Of a stretch of DNA of 64,000 nt, positions 10,509 to 22,579 are shown piece after piece; the first letter of the stretch is position 1, and every line of letters begins with the position of its first letter. The position numbers and the translations under genes were made by a program. This stretch comes from Solanum dulcamara. Lineage: Eukaryota; Streptophyta; Magnoliopsida; Solanales; Solanaceae. The stretch covers positions 65,574,921 to 65,638,920 of the forward strand of contig NC_077246.1 of the NCBI RefSeq assembly GCF_947179165.1, written 5' to 3'. The notes under the pieces were generated by a model. It did no database searches, had not been told where the DNA came from, and saw only the letters and a list, made by a program, of their open reading frames with translations.

Positions 10509-11906
10509 TTATTTGGTAATATAGGATATGAAAGATTCAACTTCCTTGGCCGTCACACCTCCGGGGCTAACCGAACTCTTGATCTTATTGCTCAACTCCA
10601 CCGCCCTCTTCCGCATCTCTTCCCCTTCCGTTGTATCCATCAAAATTTTGACAGATTTCTCGATCGATTTTGATGTCACTAACTCATCCTTGTGAGTCCA
10701 GCTAAATACTGAGATTCCGATTTTTAGTACATTAGTTACAAGGAGAGCGTTATAGGGTTGGTCCCACTCGTTTGGCCAAGCTATTATTGGAACTCCTAGG
10801 CTAATGCTTTCCATACAAGAATTCCACCCGCAATGACTTAAAAATCCACCGGTAGATGGATGGCCCAAGATTTCCAATTGGGGCACCCAATTTCGCACAA
10901 CCATTCCTCTTCCTTTCACCCTCTCTTCAAACCCTTGTGGTAATTCAATCTTCCCAAATTTCTTCTCAAATTTCTCCACACCTTTCTTGTTATTTTTAGT
11001 ATTATTGTTATTAGTAGTAGTATTATGATCTCCTTTTCCTATTACCCAAATAAACCTTTGATTGCTCTTTTCTAGACCAAGTGCAAGCTCATTGACTTGC
11101 TCTTGTGATAATTTAGGGGTTGTTCCAAACGAAACATAAATTACTGAATTAACATGTTGATTGTCGAGGAATTCAAGAGATTCATGACGAGGAGGCTTGT
11201 CCCTAGGAGAAGAATAAGAAGAGGAGTCATGATCATGTGATTGTAGTAGCATATGAAGTGGACCAAGTGCCCACAACGGTTTCGTGTTTTTCACATTAGC
11301 GAGTAAATCTAAGTACTTACCTTCGATTTCTCTAGAAGAAATCATGAATTCTCCTGAGTTGAGATCCCATTCATGTAAATCTCTTAAGAATACTTCCATA
11401 AGCGGTGGATAACAACTATCCATAGCCGGGAACTCGTGACCAACATCAACAACAACGTCTAAGTCATGGACACTTTGTTGGAGCAAATAATATTTACTTA
11501 TAGCAGACCCAGAGTGAAAAATACAAGTCTCGACGTTAGGAATTGAATGGACATCCCCCATATAATTCTTCATTACGGAATCATAAATTATGACCAATTT
11601 CTTAGCATTGATAGAGAGTTGAAGGCAAGTTTTTCGAATGGGCTCGTTGTGTTTTTCCAACAACTCTGTAATCGAAACCACACGATCATATTCTTCCGTG
11701 ATTTCGCCATCAGCTTGAGTAAGCAAAATGTCATTGAAATGGATATATTTTGAACTTTTGAGGCGGGGATTTAAATCTTGATTGAATTCAGCAAGGCAAA
11801 TCAAGTGTACTGGTATATTATGGGAAGCAATGAGACGAGCAAGGATGAAGAGTTGATTGACATGGCTAAATCCAGGATATGGCACCATGACTACAATAAC
11901 TTCCAT
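10509..11906 (-). CDS. UDP-glycosyltransferase, zeatin O-glucosyltransferase-like
   Basis: An intact single-exon gene of 465 codons, the usual length for plant family-1 UGTs. These enzymes move a sugar from a UDP-sugar to a small acceptor in the cytosol. The N-terminal half binds the acceptor: PYPGFSH has the expected catalytic His at residue 15, and VIIYDS gives the partner Asp109. The C-terminal PSPG box runs from Trp340 to Gln383, exactly 44 residues, with HCGWNS and a final DQ; a terminal Gln is usually linked to UDP-glucose. The N-terminus, YDS region and GWNSCMES variant are most like zeatin O-glucosyltransferases, so O-glucosylation of cytokinins is a reasonable inference, but acceptor specificity cannot be read from sequence. 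An ATG eight codons earlier (11,930) is possible; MEVIVVM is preferred because it matches the family start. An Asn/Thr/Lys-rich insert at about residues 293-307 comes from an AAT-type repeat in the coding DNA. Confidence 0.93.
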   Translation of the reverse strand: MEVIVVMVPYPGFSHVNQLFILARLIASHNIPVHLICLAEFNQDLNPRLKSSKYIHFNDILLTQADGEITEEYDRVVSITELLEKHNEPIRKTCLQLSINAKKLVIIYDSVMKNYMGDVHSIPNVETCIFHSGSAISKYYLLQQSVHDLDVVVDVGHEFPAMDSCYPPLMEVFLRDLHEWDLNSGEFMISSREIEGKYLDLLANVKNTKPLWALGPLHMLLQSHDHDSSSYSSPRDKPPRHESLEFLDNQHVNSVIYVSFGTTPKLSQEQVNELALGLEKSNQRFIWVIGKGDHNTTTNNNNTKNNKKGVEKFEKKFGKIELPQGFEERVKGRGMVVRNWVPQLEILGHPSTGGFLSHCGWNSCMESISLGVPIIAWPNEWDQPYNALLVTNVLKIGISVFSWTHKDELVTSKSIEKSVKILMDTTEGEEMRKRAVELSNKIKSSVSPGGVTAKEVESFISYITK

Positions 11907-11970
11907 TGGAAAACAAAAGAAAACACACAAGTTATGGCTTTATTTGCAATTGAGTACTAGGTACTGTTCG

Positions 11971-11978
11971 TATTTATA
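11971..11978 (-). promoter_or_regulatory. TATA box of the glycosyltransferase gene
   Basis: TATAAATA on the minus strand, 65 bp upstream of the chosen ATG at 11,906. That spacing leaves room for a short 5' UTR and supports the start choice. Confidence 0.6.
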
Positions 11979-11999
11979 GAATCAGAAAAAGGACACCTT

Positions 12000-12341
12000 T
12001 GATGAACAGTTGCTTCTTGCAACCTTTTCTTTAATTAACATTTTAAATAAACAAATTTTCCAAATCACTTAGATGTAGATATATATATGAATTAATTAAA
12101 TAAACTTAAGTGCTAAGTAAATGATCTCAAAGGTGGCCTCTAACTACCGATGTTTACTTATTCTCTAATTATTTTTCAAAACCTCTAAAAATAAACATCA
12201 ATTAATATTAATATCAATATTATAATATAATGGTCATATCAATTGCTATTTCTCAAAGAGTATGAAAATTCAAATTAAACCAATAAAAATGAACTAAATG
12301 TCATTTGGTAGTGCGCATTACAAAAAATAATATATGTATTA

Positions 12342-12389
<48 letters not shown>

Positions 12390-13845
12390 CTATTTGGTAT
12401 TAAGGTTTGTATAACTAATATATGAAAATTGAGAAAATGTTATAAATAGTCCTTTAACGATAGGAGTAGATCTAAAATAATTTCTTAACTATGCATTTAT
12501 CGGATTTAGTCGTTTTTATTCAAAAACTTATCAAATTTGGTCCCTTAATTATACACTTACCGGTTGTAGTCCCTTGACTATACACTTATTAATTTTAGTC
12601 CTTTAAATATAAATAAATTATTCTCTACACCTAACAAATAATAACTTTTTTCTTTTTATGATAAATTTTAACATATTCAAGTCATTACAGTAATAACATG
12701 ATTCATTTATCCCAAGTTTGGTGGGATGACTTTATTTTTGGTAGTATATATTACGTATAATAAGAAATTGAAACGTGGAAGTAAACGCGGAATTTGTGGA
12801 TGTTATTATTATCTTTTGCCTTTTGGACCATTTCAAAGAAACTATACAAGTCCAAACTTATGTTAGTTTTTTTTCTTCATCTTCATATAAGTCAAGATAA
12901 CCCTTATCTCCAATGAAAGAAGACAAAAAGAAGGATAAATGCAAACATATGTGCATTTTTCTAATACGAATTACCTCAATTTATATGACATTTTTCAATT
13001 TTTTAAAGTAAATTAGTATATGTATTTGTGTGTTACACGATTAATTAATAATATAATTATAAATACTGATTTATTGACAACTTAAAAATTCAATTTATTA
13101 TAAAATAATATTGTAGAATTTACCTTAGAGAATGTTAGCATTCTTTTAATTAAAAAAATAATTTATTTATTTTAGTACCTAGATATGTTATGATAGAATA
13201 CTTATGAAAATAAATCAATATATAATTGAGCATGTAATGGAAATTTTTAAAACTGGCTATTTAATTTTTCCATCAATTTTTCTTTAAAAACTTTTATTTT
13301 TATAAAATACAAATCTTTCTAAGGTTTGTCCTATAACAGTCCAATTTTTTAAAATTAGATTTTTAATAAGAATTCTTATACAATTTAGATTTTATTAACA
13401 ATAAGGAAAGAATATAACAGGAAAAAAAATAAAGATTCTCAAGTTTTGAGATTCACCTGTTTGATGGAAAATTCTTCAATCTGTAATGAAGTCCCAAAAA
13501 TACTTCAATCTTACATAATCAAGATTCTCATTTTTTTGTGTGGATGAAAATAATACGAATACATAAAAAAATGATGTATCATTTTAAAATGCATTAAAAC
13601 TCATTTTGTAATAACATAAATATTAAACTGAGAACAAATATATGTTCTCCATTCTTGTTTTTTGGGTAAAACATTTTCATTGTCTTCCACTACAAAACTT
13701 TAGCAGCCCTAATTAAGTAAGAAACGGAGAAAAACAATAGACCATAAAGAGAAAAGGTTTAAAGCTTTCAACATACTCTGATTTTGTGTTTCCGAAAATG
13801 GGAAAAGAAATTGTGGAAAAAGATATAAAATACTATATGACTTCA
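12000..13845. other. AT-rich intergenic DNA
   Basis: No gene seen. It contains the distal promoter of the glycosyltransferase, a (TA)n tract at 12,345-12,384, and a dispersed-repeat piece at 12,440-12,610 in which a motif of the kind TAGTCCCTTGACTATACACT recurs about every 40 bp. Confidence 0.5.
12345..12384. repeat. (TA)n microsatellite
   Basis: About 20 uninterrupted TA units. Confidence 0.9.
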
Positions 13846-13846
13846 A

Positions 13847-14871
13847 ACATGGGAGGAAGTTTCAATTATTTTGAATTGGCAGTTTTTTTTTTTTTTTGAC
13901 AGAGTTATTGTAAAAATTCTATTTGATGATTATTTTATTTTTAAAAAACAATGCCAACGTGGGTTAAATTCAGTTGTTTTTCATGGTGAAGTTTCATTTT
14001 TAAAAATGTATTTTAATTTTAAAAGTAGGTATTTAAAATTCCTGCAAACGTGGGAGGAAGTTTCACTTGTTTTGAATTGGCAGTTTCATTTTATTTTAAT
14101 TTAATTATTTGACAGATTTTTTGTAAATTTTTTATGTGCTGATTATTATTAGGGGTAAGGGACGTGAAGTTGGTTACTGTTTTTCTTTTTCTTTTTTCTA
14201 TTTATTTTCTTATTTGTCTTTTTAAAGGAGAAAATTAATAATATAATGTTAAAATATTAAATATGTTTTTTTGTGTGCGTTGACATTTGTCATTTTTGTC
14301 TTAGGTGATGACATGTGGCTTTCTTTAATAGAAAATTGAATTAATATTATTTAATTAATTGATATTTTAAAAGTAAAAATTAGAGATTCATTGTGGTGCT
14401 TGACACGTATGCTTTTACCTCTCCTATTATATATATAAGATTTTTTTAAAATGTATTTTAATTTTAAAAGTAGGTATTTAAAATTCCTGCAAACGTGGGA
14501 GGAAGTTTCGCTTGTTTTGAATTGTGAGTTTCATTTTATTTCAATTTAATTGTTTGACAGATTTTTTGTGAATTTTTTATGCGCTGATTATTATTATAGG
14601 GGTAAGGGACGTGAGGTTAGTTACACTTTTTCTTTTTCTTTTTTCAATTTATTTTCTTATTTGTTTTTTAGAGGAGAAAACTAATAATATAATGTTAAAA
14701 TATTAAATATGTTTTTTTTTGTGTGTTGACATTTGTCATTTTTGTCTTAGGTGATGACATGTGGCTTTCTTTAATAAAAAATTGAATCAATACTATTTAA
14801 TTAATTGATATTTTAAAAGTAAAAATTAGAGATTAATTATGACGCTTGACACGTAGGTGTTTTTACCTCTC

Positions 14872-14919
<48 letters not shown>

Positions 14920-15338
14920 CTTTTTGTGTATTTTAATTTTAAAAGTAGGTATTTAAAATTCCTGCAAACGTGGGAGGAAGTTTCGCTTGTTTTGAATTGG
15001 CAGTTTCATTTTATTTCAATTTAATTATTTGACAGATTTTTTGTAAATTTTTTATGCGCTGATTATTATTATAGGGGTAAGGGACGTGAGGTTGGTTACT
15101 CTTTTTCTATTTCTTTTTCTATTTATTTTCTTATTTGTCTTTTTAGAGGAGAAAACTAATAATATAAAGTTAAAATTTTTTTTTTTGTGTGTTGACATTT
15201 GTCATTTTTGTCTTAGGTAATGACATGTGGCTTTCTTTAATAAAAAATTGAATTAATATTATTTAATTAATTGATATTTTAAAAGTAAAAATTAGAGATT
15301 AATTGTGGCGCTTGACACGTAGGTGCTTTTACCTCTCC

Positions 15339-15387
<49 letters not shown>

Positions 15388-15815
15388 ATTTTTTAAAAAT
15401 GTATTTTAATTTTAAAAGTAGGTATTTAAAATTCCTGCAAACGTGGGAGGAAGTTTCGCTTGTTTTGAATTGGCAGTTTCATTTTATTTTAATTTAATTA
15501 TTTGGCAGATTTTTTGTAAATTTTTTATGTGCTGATTATTATTAGGGGTAAGGGACGTGAGGTTGGTTACTGTTTTTCTTTTTCTTTTTCTATTTGTTTT
15601 CTTATTTGTCTTTTTAGAGGAGAAAACTAATAATATAATGTTAAAATATTAAATATATTTTTTGTGTGTGTTGACATTTGTCATTTTTGTCTTAGGTGAT
15701 GACATGTGGCTTTCTTTAATAAAAAATTGAATTAATATTCTAAAAGTAAAAATTAGAGATTAATTGTGTCGCTGACACGTAGGCGCTTTATCTCTCCTAT
15801 TATATATATATATAG
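13847..15815. repeat. tandem array of about 445-480-bp units, four copies plus a partial
   Basis: Repeat starts (ATGTATTTTAATTTTAAAAG) fall near 14,004, 14,448, 14,926 and 15,396, with an earlier degenerate partial unit at 13,847-14,000. Each unit has the same order: AATTCCTGCAAACGTGGGAG, a GGGGTAAGGGACGTGA block, GACATGTGGCTTTC, then TTGACACGTA and CCTCTCCTATTATATATATA. The units differ mainly in the length of the closing (TA)n tract (long at 14,875-14,915 and 15,345-15,385). There is no coding capacity. It could be the amplified tail of a transposon, but I cannot name the family. Confidence 0.85.
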
Positions 15816-16600
15816 ATTTTAACTAATTCTTAACGCTAAATTGAAACAAATCAATAGTTTAAAATAATTAAAATTTAAATATTTAAAAACTATATGATTA
15901 ATACTATAAGTTGCAATTTTTTCGCATGTCAATAAGATGAAATATATTTTAAAATATCAATCAAAATTTTCCTAGTTTAAATCCCAAGACGCAAAAAGGC
16001 CACATAAATTGGGACAAGGATAGTTTTTTTTTTGTATTGCCTCTCGTAACATACTATGTCTAAGCAATATATTTTAAAAGGCATAACTTTTTTAAGAGCC
16101 TGAGGCATAATTTATAGAGTCTTATGATGCAAATATATAAGTTTATGTCTTGAATTCAACAAAATGGTTAATTAGTTGATGGATAATTTAAATAATTAAT
16201 TTAATTAATAAACTAAATTATTAATTTATTTAATATCGTATACCATTTTATTTATTAAAATAAATTAATAAAATTTGTCACTACACAATTATTTTATAAA
16301 TAAAAGAAAAGAAAGAGATGAGAGAATAGGAAACCGTTGCCGGTTCGTATGAAGCAATTGTAAATAATTAATGATCCATCTTCTTTTAACTTCTTATGAA
16401 TTGTATCATACTATGTCTACATTAATATAATATTATTTCTTTGGAAAAAAGACACTAAAGCATGCATATAGGTGTTACGTTTGAGTTGTGGCCAAATTTA
16501 GTGAACTAAATAGTTTCAGTGATTAAGTTATGATGACAAATATTGAAATAGAAAATGATGGCCAATAATGAGTTAATCGCTGGGGACATTAGATTGTGAT
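15816..16600. other. AT-rich intergenic DNA
   Basis: Nothing recognisable; no frame over 60 codons and no clear repeat structure. Confidence 0.5.
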
Positions 16601-18127
16601 GGGTTTTGCTTGCATATTAATTTCGTGGTCGGAGTTACTGGAGGCTTAATCAGTTTGGGGTTGCAACTTTTTTTATGGTTATCATACTATAATTCAAGTT
16701 TTGATATATTGAGATAGATGATTAAATATTAGATGTATTGTATTATATGAATTTTTTTTAAATTTATGTTATTTGAATAAATTGAAACTTAACCCTAGGT
16801 TTAAATTTTGGAAAATATGAGAGTTGACATATTAATTGGCATCAAGAATAAGAACTTGATTATAGATTTAAGTGAGTTTTTGTGTCTAGGCTAGACATAT
16901 AGTAATATGAGTGTTGTTAGTTTCGAAATATTATTGTGATTATTTATTTGAATAGATTGCATTGATTTGGAAGCCCACCGAAAGGGAAAGGCTCAAGTCC
17001 ATGAGTTATTGTTCGATTATTTGAGGCAAGTGAACTTCTAAAGCTCTGTATATCTTTAGAATCCTCGAATTTTCTTTTATTGTATGCGTTGGGAAGTAAT
17101 GTTAATAAGGTGACGGATTATGTATTCATATGAGTTGATCTTAATAAATGAACGGGTTAATAAAAAGGCAATGTGTTGCCATGATTGTGATTGAAAAGTG
17201 TGAAATGCTTGATATTGACATTACTGTGAATCTTATGATATGCCTTGATAGTCCCATTGTGATTGTGAATTTCTTGAACTTGTCATTTCCTCATTATTTT
17301 GTGAACATGCCAAATTGCATTTTGTTCTTAGACATTGTGATGAGATGGTGAGTGTTATGCCGAGGTCATTTACGGCGAGAGTGTGATGCCAAAGTCATTG
17401 CTTGTGGGAGTGTGTTGCCGAGGTCATTGCCGGCAAATGTAACTGATGCTCGATTATTGATTGTGAATGAGCATCCTTGCATAGTTATTTGTGGTGTATT
17501 GATTCTTGTGTTTGATTCATGAGATACTTATGATTTCTATCTTGTGAGGACTCAACTGTGATTGTGGAATATTTTTGAATTATGTATTATGAAATCTAGG
17601 TTGGACTGATTTTCTGTGCAGATTGTAGTTATGGAGGTTCGGTAGGGATGAAAGGAGTTCCTGTATTCTTTAGATTTGCCTAGTTTTGTTAGTTGACTTG
17701 TTGAGTATCGTGTTATTTGGTAATCACCCTTTACCTCTACATTTGTGTAGGTTACGAGCCTGGATCTTCGTAATACCGCCTCTTCTCTTGTTGTCTGAGG
17801 CTCGCTGTGGAGATTTTTTAGGTAGTTGTTTGCCATCTTAGCGGACCTTATTACTCTTATTTATGATTTGGTTCTACTTTAGAGACAATGTCATTTGAGG
17901 CTTGTGTTTTTCTTTCAAGTTTGTTATTCTACATTAGAGGCTTGTACACGTGACAATTATATTTTAGGGGTTTAATTAAGTTGACTTTGTTATCCTTATT
18001 TTTATTTTATTGTTAAACTTTCACTTTTGGTTTTACTTCTGTATTTTATTATAACGTTTGAATTTTAGGCTCACTTGTCTTGGTAGGATAAGAAGGGTGC
18101 CATCACGTCCAATTTTGGATCGTGACA
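16600..18127 (+). mobile_element. LTR-like block of an old Ty3/gypsy element
   Basis: The right end GGATCGTGACA at 18,117-18,127 is followed by a primer-site-like sequence, as expected for a 5' LTR on the plus strand. Inside, GCCGAGGTCATTGCCGGCAA (17,410-17,430) and TGTGTAGGTTACGAGCCTGG (about 17,745) have clear counterparts in the LTRs of the chromovirus at 22,580-38,050 (for example at 37,200-37,380 and 24,650-24,670). The same end sequence occurs inverted at 7,295. The left boundary is not resolved. Confidence 0.5.
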
Positions 18128-18129
18128 AA

Positions 18130-18143
18130 ATAGTATCCGAGCC
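18130..18143 (+). other. degenerate primer-binding site (tRNA-iMet type)
   Basis: ATAGTATCCGAGCC lies two bases after the LTR end and differs at a few positions from the usual TGGTATCAGAGCC that pairs with initiator tRNA-Met. Confidence 0.45.
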
Positions 18144-19540
18144 ACAGGTTTATAGATCTCACATGTATACAAGCTAAGTCTGATTAGATCTCGATGATCG
18201 ATATGGAGACATCTGTACTTATATTCGAGAGGCTATGAAGACTGTTAGAAAAAATCTTCACTTCTTGATTCTCTATCATGCGTTTTTTATCTAATCTAAT
18301 TATTGTCGCTTCACTCTATTCTCTCACTTATAGTGATGACTCGTGTTTGATTCTGCGTGCGTACAATTGAGATGTCACTGTATGGTTTTGGTGTTAACTA
18401 TTATTTTGAGGCGGAAGTGATAGAATTATGAAAATCATGTGTGGTCAGACTTGTAAGGCGTTGCGATTCGAAAAGAGTGTGCAAAGTTGTGGTTCAATGA
18501 TGTACTTTGAGAATATGGTATGGAAAAGAAAACAATGGTATGAAGGATCGTATAGACATATTATCTTTCTGATTGGTTTAACATTGAGAATGGTGCTTAT
18601 GTAACCTACTCGGTTCAACAATTGAGAATGGTATAATTAGGAAAATGACTATGTTGTGAGCACTGTGACTTTGGAGACTACAATATGTGAAGTTCGTTAT
18701 AAAAGAATGAGTTGTATAGTGTATAATGAGGATCATGTTGCCACAATCGAGATTAGAATTTCTACAATGGTTTTATAGAGTGGGTGTATATCAGAAAGGA
18801 TTTTTATAAGTCTACTACCGCGGTACTTGTGTTTACTCGATTAGGGTTATGGATTATGTTGCTTCTACTATCAACCTGGCTTACGAAATGGTGCATATCG
18901 CTTTTCACTGGAGATTGAAATGCTTTGATATTGTATGGCAGTTACGTAATGGCTAAAAAGGTGTAGACTATCTGGGTATAATTTTTTTGGTAAGTAGGAT
19001 GTGTTCTAGTGGTGGATCTATCGGACTTTCACGATGTAGTACTAGTGATACATGAAAACATAAACGTTGGTTATTGAGCGTGATGCATAATTACTTAAGG
19101 AAACTATCAGTTGTTTTACCTACTCGGCTAATGAGGTTGATGTACATTCACATCTAAGAAACCAACTGGTTGTTACCACATATATTTAAGTTGGGAATGA
19201 TTTATAAGAAATATTATAGCGGTGGATCTTGGTATGGTATTAGTGTGTGAAGTGTATTTCCAGGAACTAATTAGGGACATACAACTTCATTTTAAACCAA
19301 AAGGAGTGGACTAATATTGAAATAACAAGCCTATGGGTAAAGAAAGTTCCAACAAGTATATTTGTGTGAAGGCAAGTGAGTGTACTAGTGAAAAAGTATG
19401 TATGGAATTGGTTAATTCATGAGATTAGACTATATAACAAGTTTGAGATATCACGTCGACAATAAGATTAACTTCGTGATGATGGCAAGGGTTGTTGAGC
19501 GTGGTAATAAGAATTCAGAACGGTTTATAATTTGTATTAC
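18144..19540 (+). mobile_element. decayed internal region of the old gypsy element
   Basis: The first 100 bases parallel the leader of the chromovirus further right (CGATATGGAGACATCTGTAC here, CGATACGAAGACATCTATAC at 25,267). Beyond that no gag-pol domain is recognisable and no frame exceeds 60 codons. Confidence 0.4.
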
Positions 19541-19816
19541 TCAAGTAATTCACTGGGAATAATCAGCAAGAACACACACAATTATTTGTATAAACACATC
19601 CCCATATACACATCAATAGCCCATAACCCCCAAGTATCGAGATTCTGTTATGACCGAGCTATTCCCTACACTTAATCTCACAAGAGTCATTGGCCTTCTA
19701 AACAGTTTCACCAAAATTAACATTCAAAGATTGGACCTTTATCACTAGTCACATAATCATCATACCCACATCATACATTTCCACTCTAAAACAACAATAG
19801 GCAATCATTTAACCAT
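19541..19816. other. unassigned intergenic
   Basis: No gene or repeat recognised. Confidence 0.4.
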
Positions 19817-19819
19817 TTA

Positions 19820-20284
19820 GATCCTGTTTGGATGAGCTTAAAAAAATTAACTTTTATGTATAAAGTGCTTTTAGATCTTTGAAGTGCTGGGCTTCCATGA
19901 CAATGAGGTCATTCTTGCATGGGCTTGGGATTTCTTTGATGATGGGTAGGCTTGTTGTGCTTTGGCAAATTATTTTTATAAATAAGCAGTTGAGTGTTTG
20001 GATAAAAGTGCTTAAATGAGGAAAATGATGCAAATTTTAGGGTTAAGAAAATAAAAAGGGTAGTTTGGAAATTTAGTTAAAATATAAGGGATATAAAAGT
20101 AATTTCCATGGTCAAAGAAAATGACTTTAAGCACTTAGAAAAAAAAGTTAGGAATCCTAACTTTTCATTTTTGACTGACTTTAAGAACTTTATGGCTTAA
20201 AATTAGCATTAGGCAAACACGTCCAAAAGCTAAAAAGGGGCTTTAAGTTGGTTTGACCAACTTAAAGCCCATCCAAACGGGCTC
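19820..20284. mobile_element. Tourist-like (PIF/Harbinger) MITE, 465 bp
   Basis: The left end GATCCTGTTTGGATGAGCTT and the right end (reverse complement GAGCCCGTTTGGATGGGCTT) are imperfect terminal inverted repeats. The trinucleotide TTA flanks both ends (19,817-19,819 and 20,285-20,287), the target duplication typical of PIF/Harbinger elements. There is no coding capacity. Confidence 0.7.
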
Positions 20285-20287
20285 TTA

Positions 20288-21020
20288 GACTCTTTGTCTG
20301 AAGGAGTACGCATGAAATCTCCCGCCAATCGACATTATATTAAGCAATGAAAATGAATTTATAACTATTCAATTGAGAAAGTCTAGCCTACTTGGGCGCC
20401 AAGCAATTTTAAAAGGATTATATCACAATCTCTGACTTTCGGAAGGAGAAACTATGGAAACGGGTCTGAAATATGTGGGTTGTATCCTTCCTTGCGCTAT
20501 AATTCTATTATTCCTTTCTCTCCAAGCCTAGAGCATCATTTTGGGGGTTTCTAGGCTAATCCTCATCTATTTTGGCACTTAAGAGAAGAAGGAGATAATA
20601 AAAATCCGCCCCTTTTTCTTTTTGGCCTGTCAAATCCCGCTAGGCGGCCTAATAGTCGCCACAACAGCCTCAGCACGGTAGTGCTCAGTAAAATGGGCAT
20701 AACTTTTTATTTCGAACTCCAAATAAGGTGAAACTAGCGGAGTTGGAAATAAGACTCATAGACCTTTAATTGGATAGCTCATGGGCCATCTAATTTATTA
20801 TAGGCTGATGGCTATGGTTATTTGAAGTTGACCTTAGTTTAAACTCAAGTCCAAAATTAAATCGTAAAGACACTTTCAACTTAACTTTGTGATATGGGCA
20901 TCGTATGATTTTAATTCACAACAAATATACTCGCGTACCAAAGAATTGATCATAACCTTATAACGAATGAGATTCGTATACCTTTATCACAGATATTTTT
21001 AGTAACGACGGAATAGATCG
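20288..21020. other. retroelement-derived, possibly LTR remnant
   Basis: No frame of note. The stretch around 20,690-20,830 (GGGCATAACTTTTTATTTCG, then GGAGTTGGAAATAAGACTCA) resembles a sequence common in Solanaceae LTRs by my recollection. Boundaries cannot be drawn. Confidence 0.3.
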
Positions 21021-21975
21021 TTACAAAAACGAAGTAAGATCATGCTATTATATAGCATATGTACACTTAAATATGTATCTGTATATCTAAAAACTCTAGC
21101 CACCACTACCTTAGTTATTCATTATTGTTGGGGTTCATTGGTGTTTTTGTTGGCCGTTGAAAAATTGATGCTAATTCGCGGGGATCACCATACATACAAC
21201 ATACACTTTACATACCCTTCACATACAATTAATTTTCCATACAATTGATCAATATTGTGTATAAAAACATATACATTGAATCTAGTTGGCTACACATACA
21301 TCAAGTTTCTGTTTTGAAATAACATACACACACATATAGTTGTCACACATACATTTCATTGCTTCTTCAAAAACACATGTTAATAGCGTTGTTTATGAAA
21401 AAATTTCTCATTATTTTTGAGTGAGAGTGAAGTGTAATTCTGCTTATCATTGAGAGCCATCTCCTTTGGTGAGCACTCACATTTCACCTTGTTTGTTTCA
21501 GGTAAAATTCACAAAGAATCACTTTTTAATATTTATTATTAAAAGATAGTCATTATTATAGAATTTTAAATTCTACAAGTAATAAAACTTCTCATTCTAC
21601 AATTGTGGTAGGCTAGCAACCAGGAGACCTATTGTATAGTAACATGCTTGTTTTGCAAATTCATCACCAATATTGTTCATGTTCATTAACATAGAGCTGT
21701 TAGAAGGATTAACGTTATTTGGGAGAAATTCAAATCCTCTTCCTCCGCTCAAGATTGCAGCAACATTGTTAGTTTCCAATGAAAATCACCAAGCTTTCAT
21801 CATACTAGCATTTATGACATTTCTAGTTTGTCCTGTTTCACCAAGATTGACATTTGCACCAACACTTTATATCAATTTGTCTTATAATGATTTGACATAA
21901 TTTAAGAAAGAAAGATTTTTCAATTTTGTAGTCTTAAATTAAAGATATGTACAATGCATTAAAATGTACTTTAAT
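21021..21975. other. intergenic
   Basis: Short frames on both strands (60-75 codons) have no family resemblance. I see nothing supported here. Confidence 0.4.
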
Positions 21976-21989
21976 CGTGTTGTCTTAAC

Positions 21990-22579
21990 CATGCCACGTG
22001 GAGAGTAAAGTGCATCAAAGATGAAGAAGGCAAGGTGTTGACGGAGGAGATCATCATTAAGCAAAGATGGAAAACATACTTTCTCAAACTATTGAACGAA
22101 GGAGGGTCAAAGACATTATGATGGGTGAGTTGGAGCACTCTGAGAGACATCAAAATTTCGGATATTGTAAATATATTAAGGTTGAGAAGGTGAAGCATGT
22201 TATTAGTAGGATGAGCAAGGGTAAAGCGACAAGACCAGATGAGATCCAAGCGACAAGATCACAGAAGTCATCTATCTTGTGAGGAGACTGATGGAGAAAT
22301 ATAAGAAAAGAAAGTGGGACTTACATATGGTATTCATTGACCTTGAGAAGGCATACAACAAAGTTTTGGGGAAATTATTGTGGAGATGCCTGGAGGCAAG
22401 ATGTATAATGATGTCCTACATTAGGGAGATAAAAAACATATATGAAGGAGATAAGACGTGGGTAAGAATGATGGAAGGAGACTTGGAGCACTTTCCTATG
22501 GAGATGGGATTACATTAGGGATCAACTCTTAGTTTATTGCTATTTTCCTTGGTGATGGATGGATTGAAGCGAGATATTC
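21990..22579 (+). pseudogene. LINE reverse transcriptase, 5' piece
   Basis: Reading frames at 22,010-22,250 and 22,279-22,518 give an RT palm and finger segment of the RTE-like plant LINE family (KQRWKTYFLKLLNE, VKHVISRMSKGKATRPDEI, LHMVFIDLEKAYNKV, LEHFPMEMGLH). After the stop at 22,516-22,518 the frame goes on with GSTLSLLLFSLVMDGLKRDI, ending at the gypsy insertion. Catalytic Asp in FIDLEKAY is kept. A deletion removes the middle of the domain. Confidence 0.75.
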
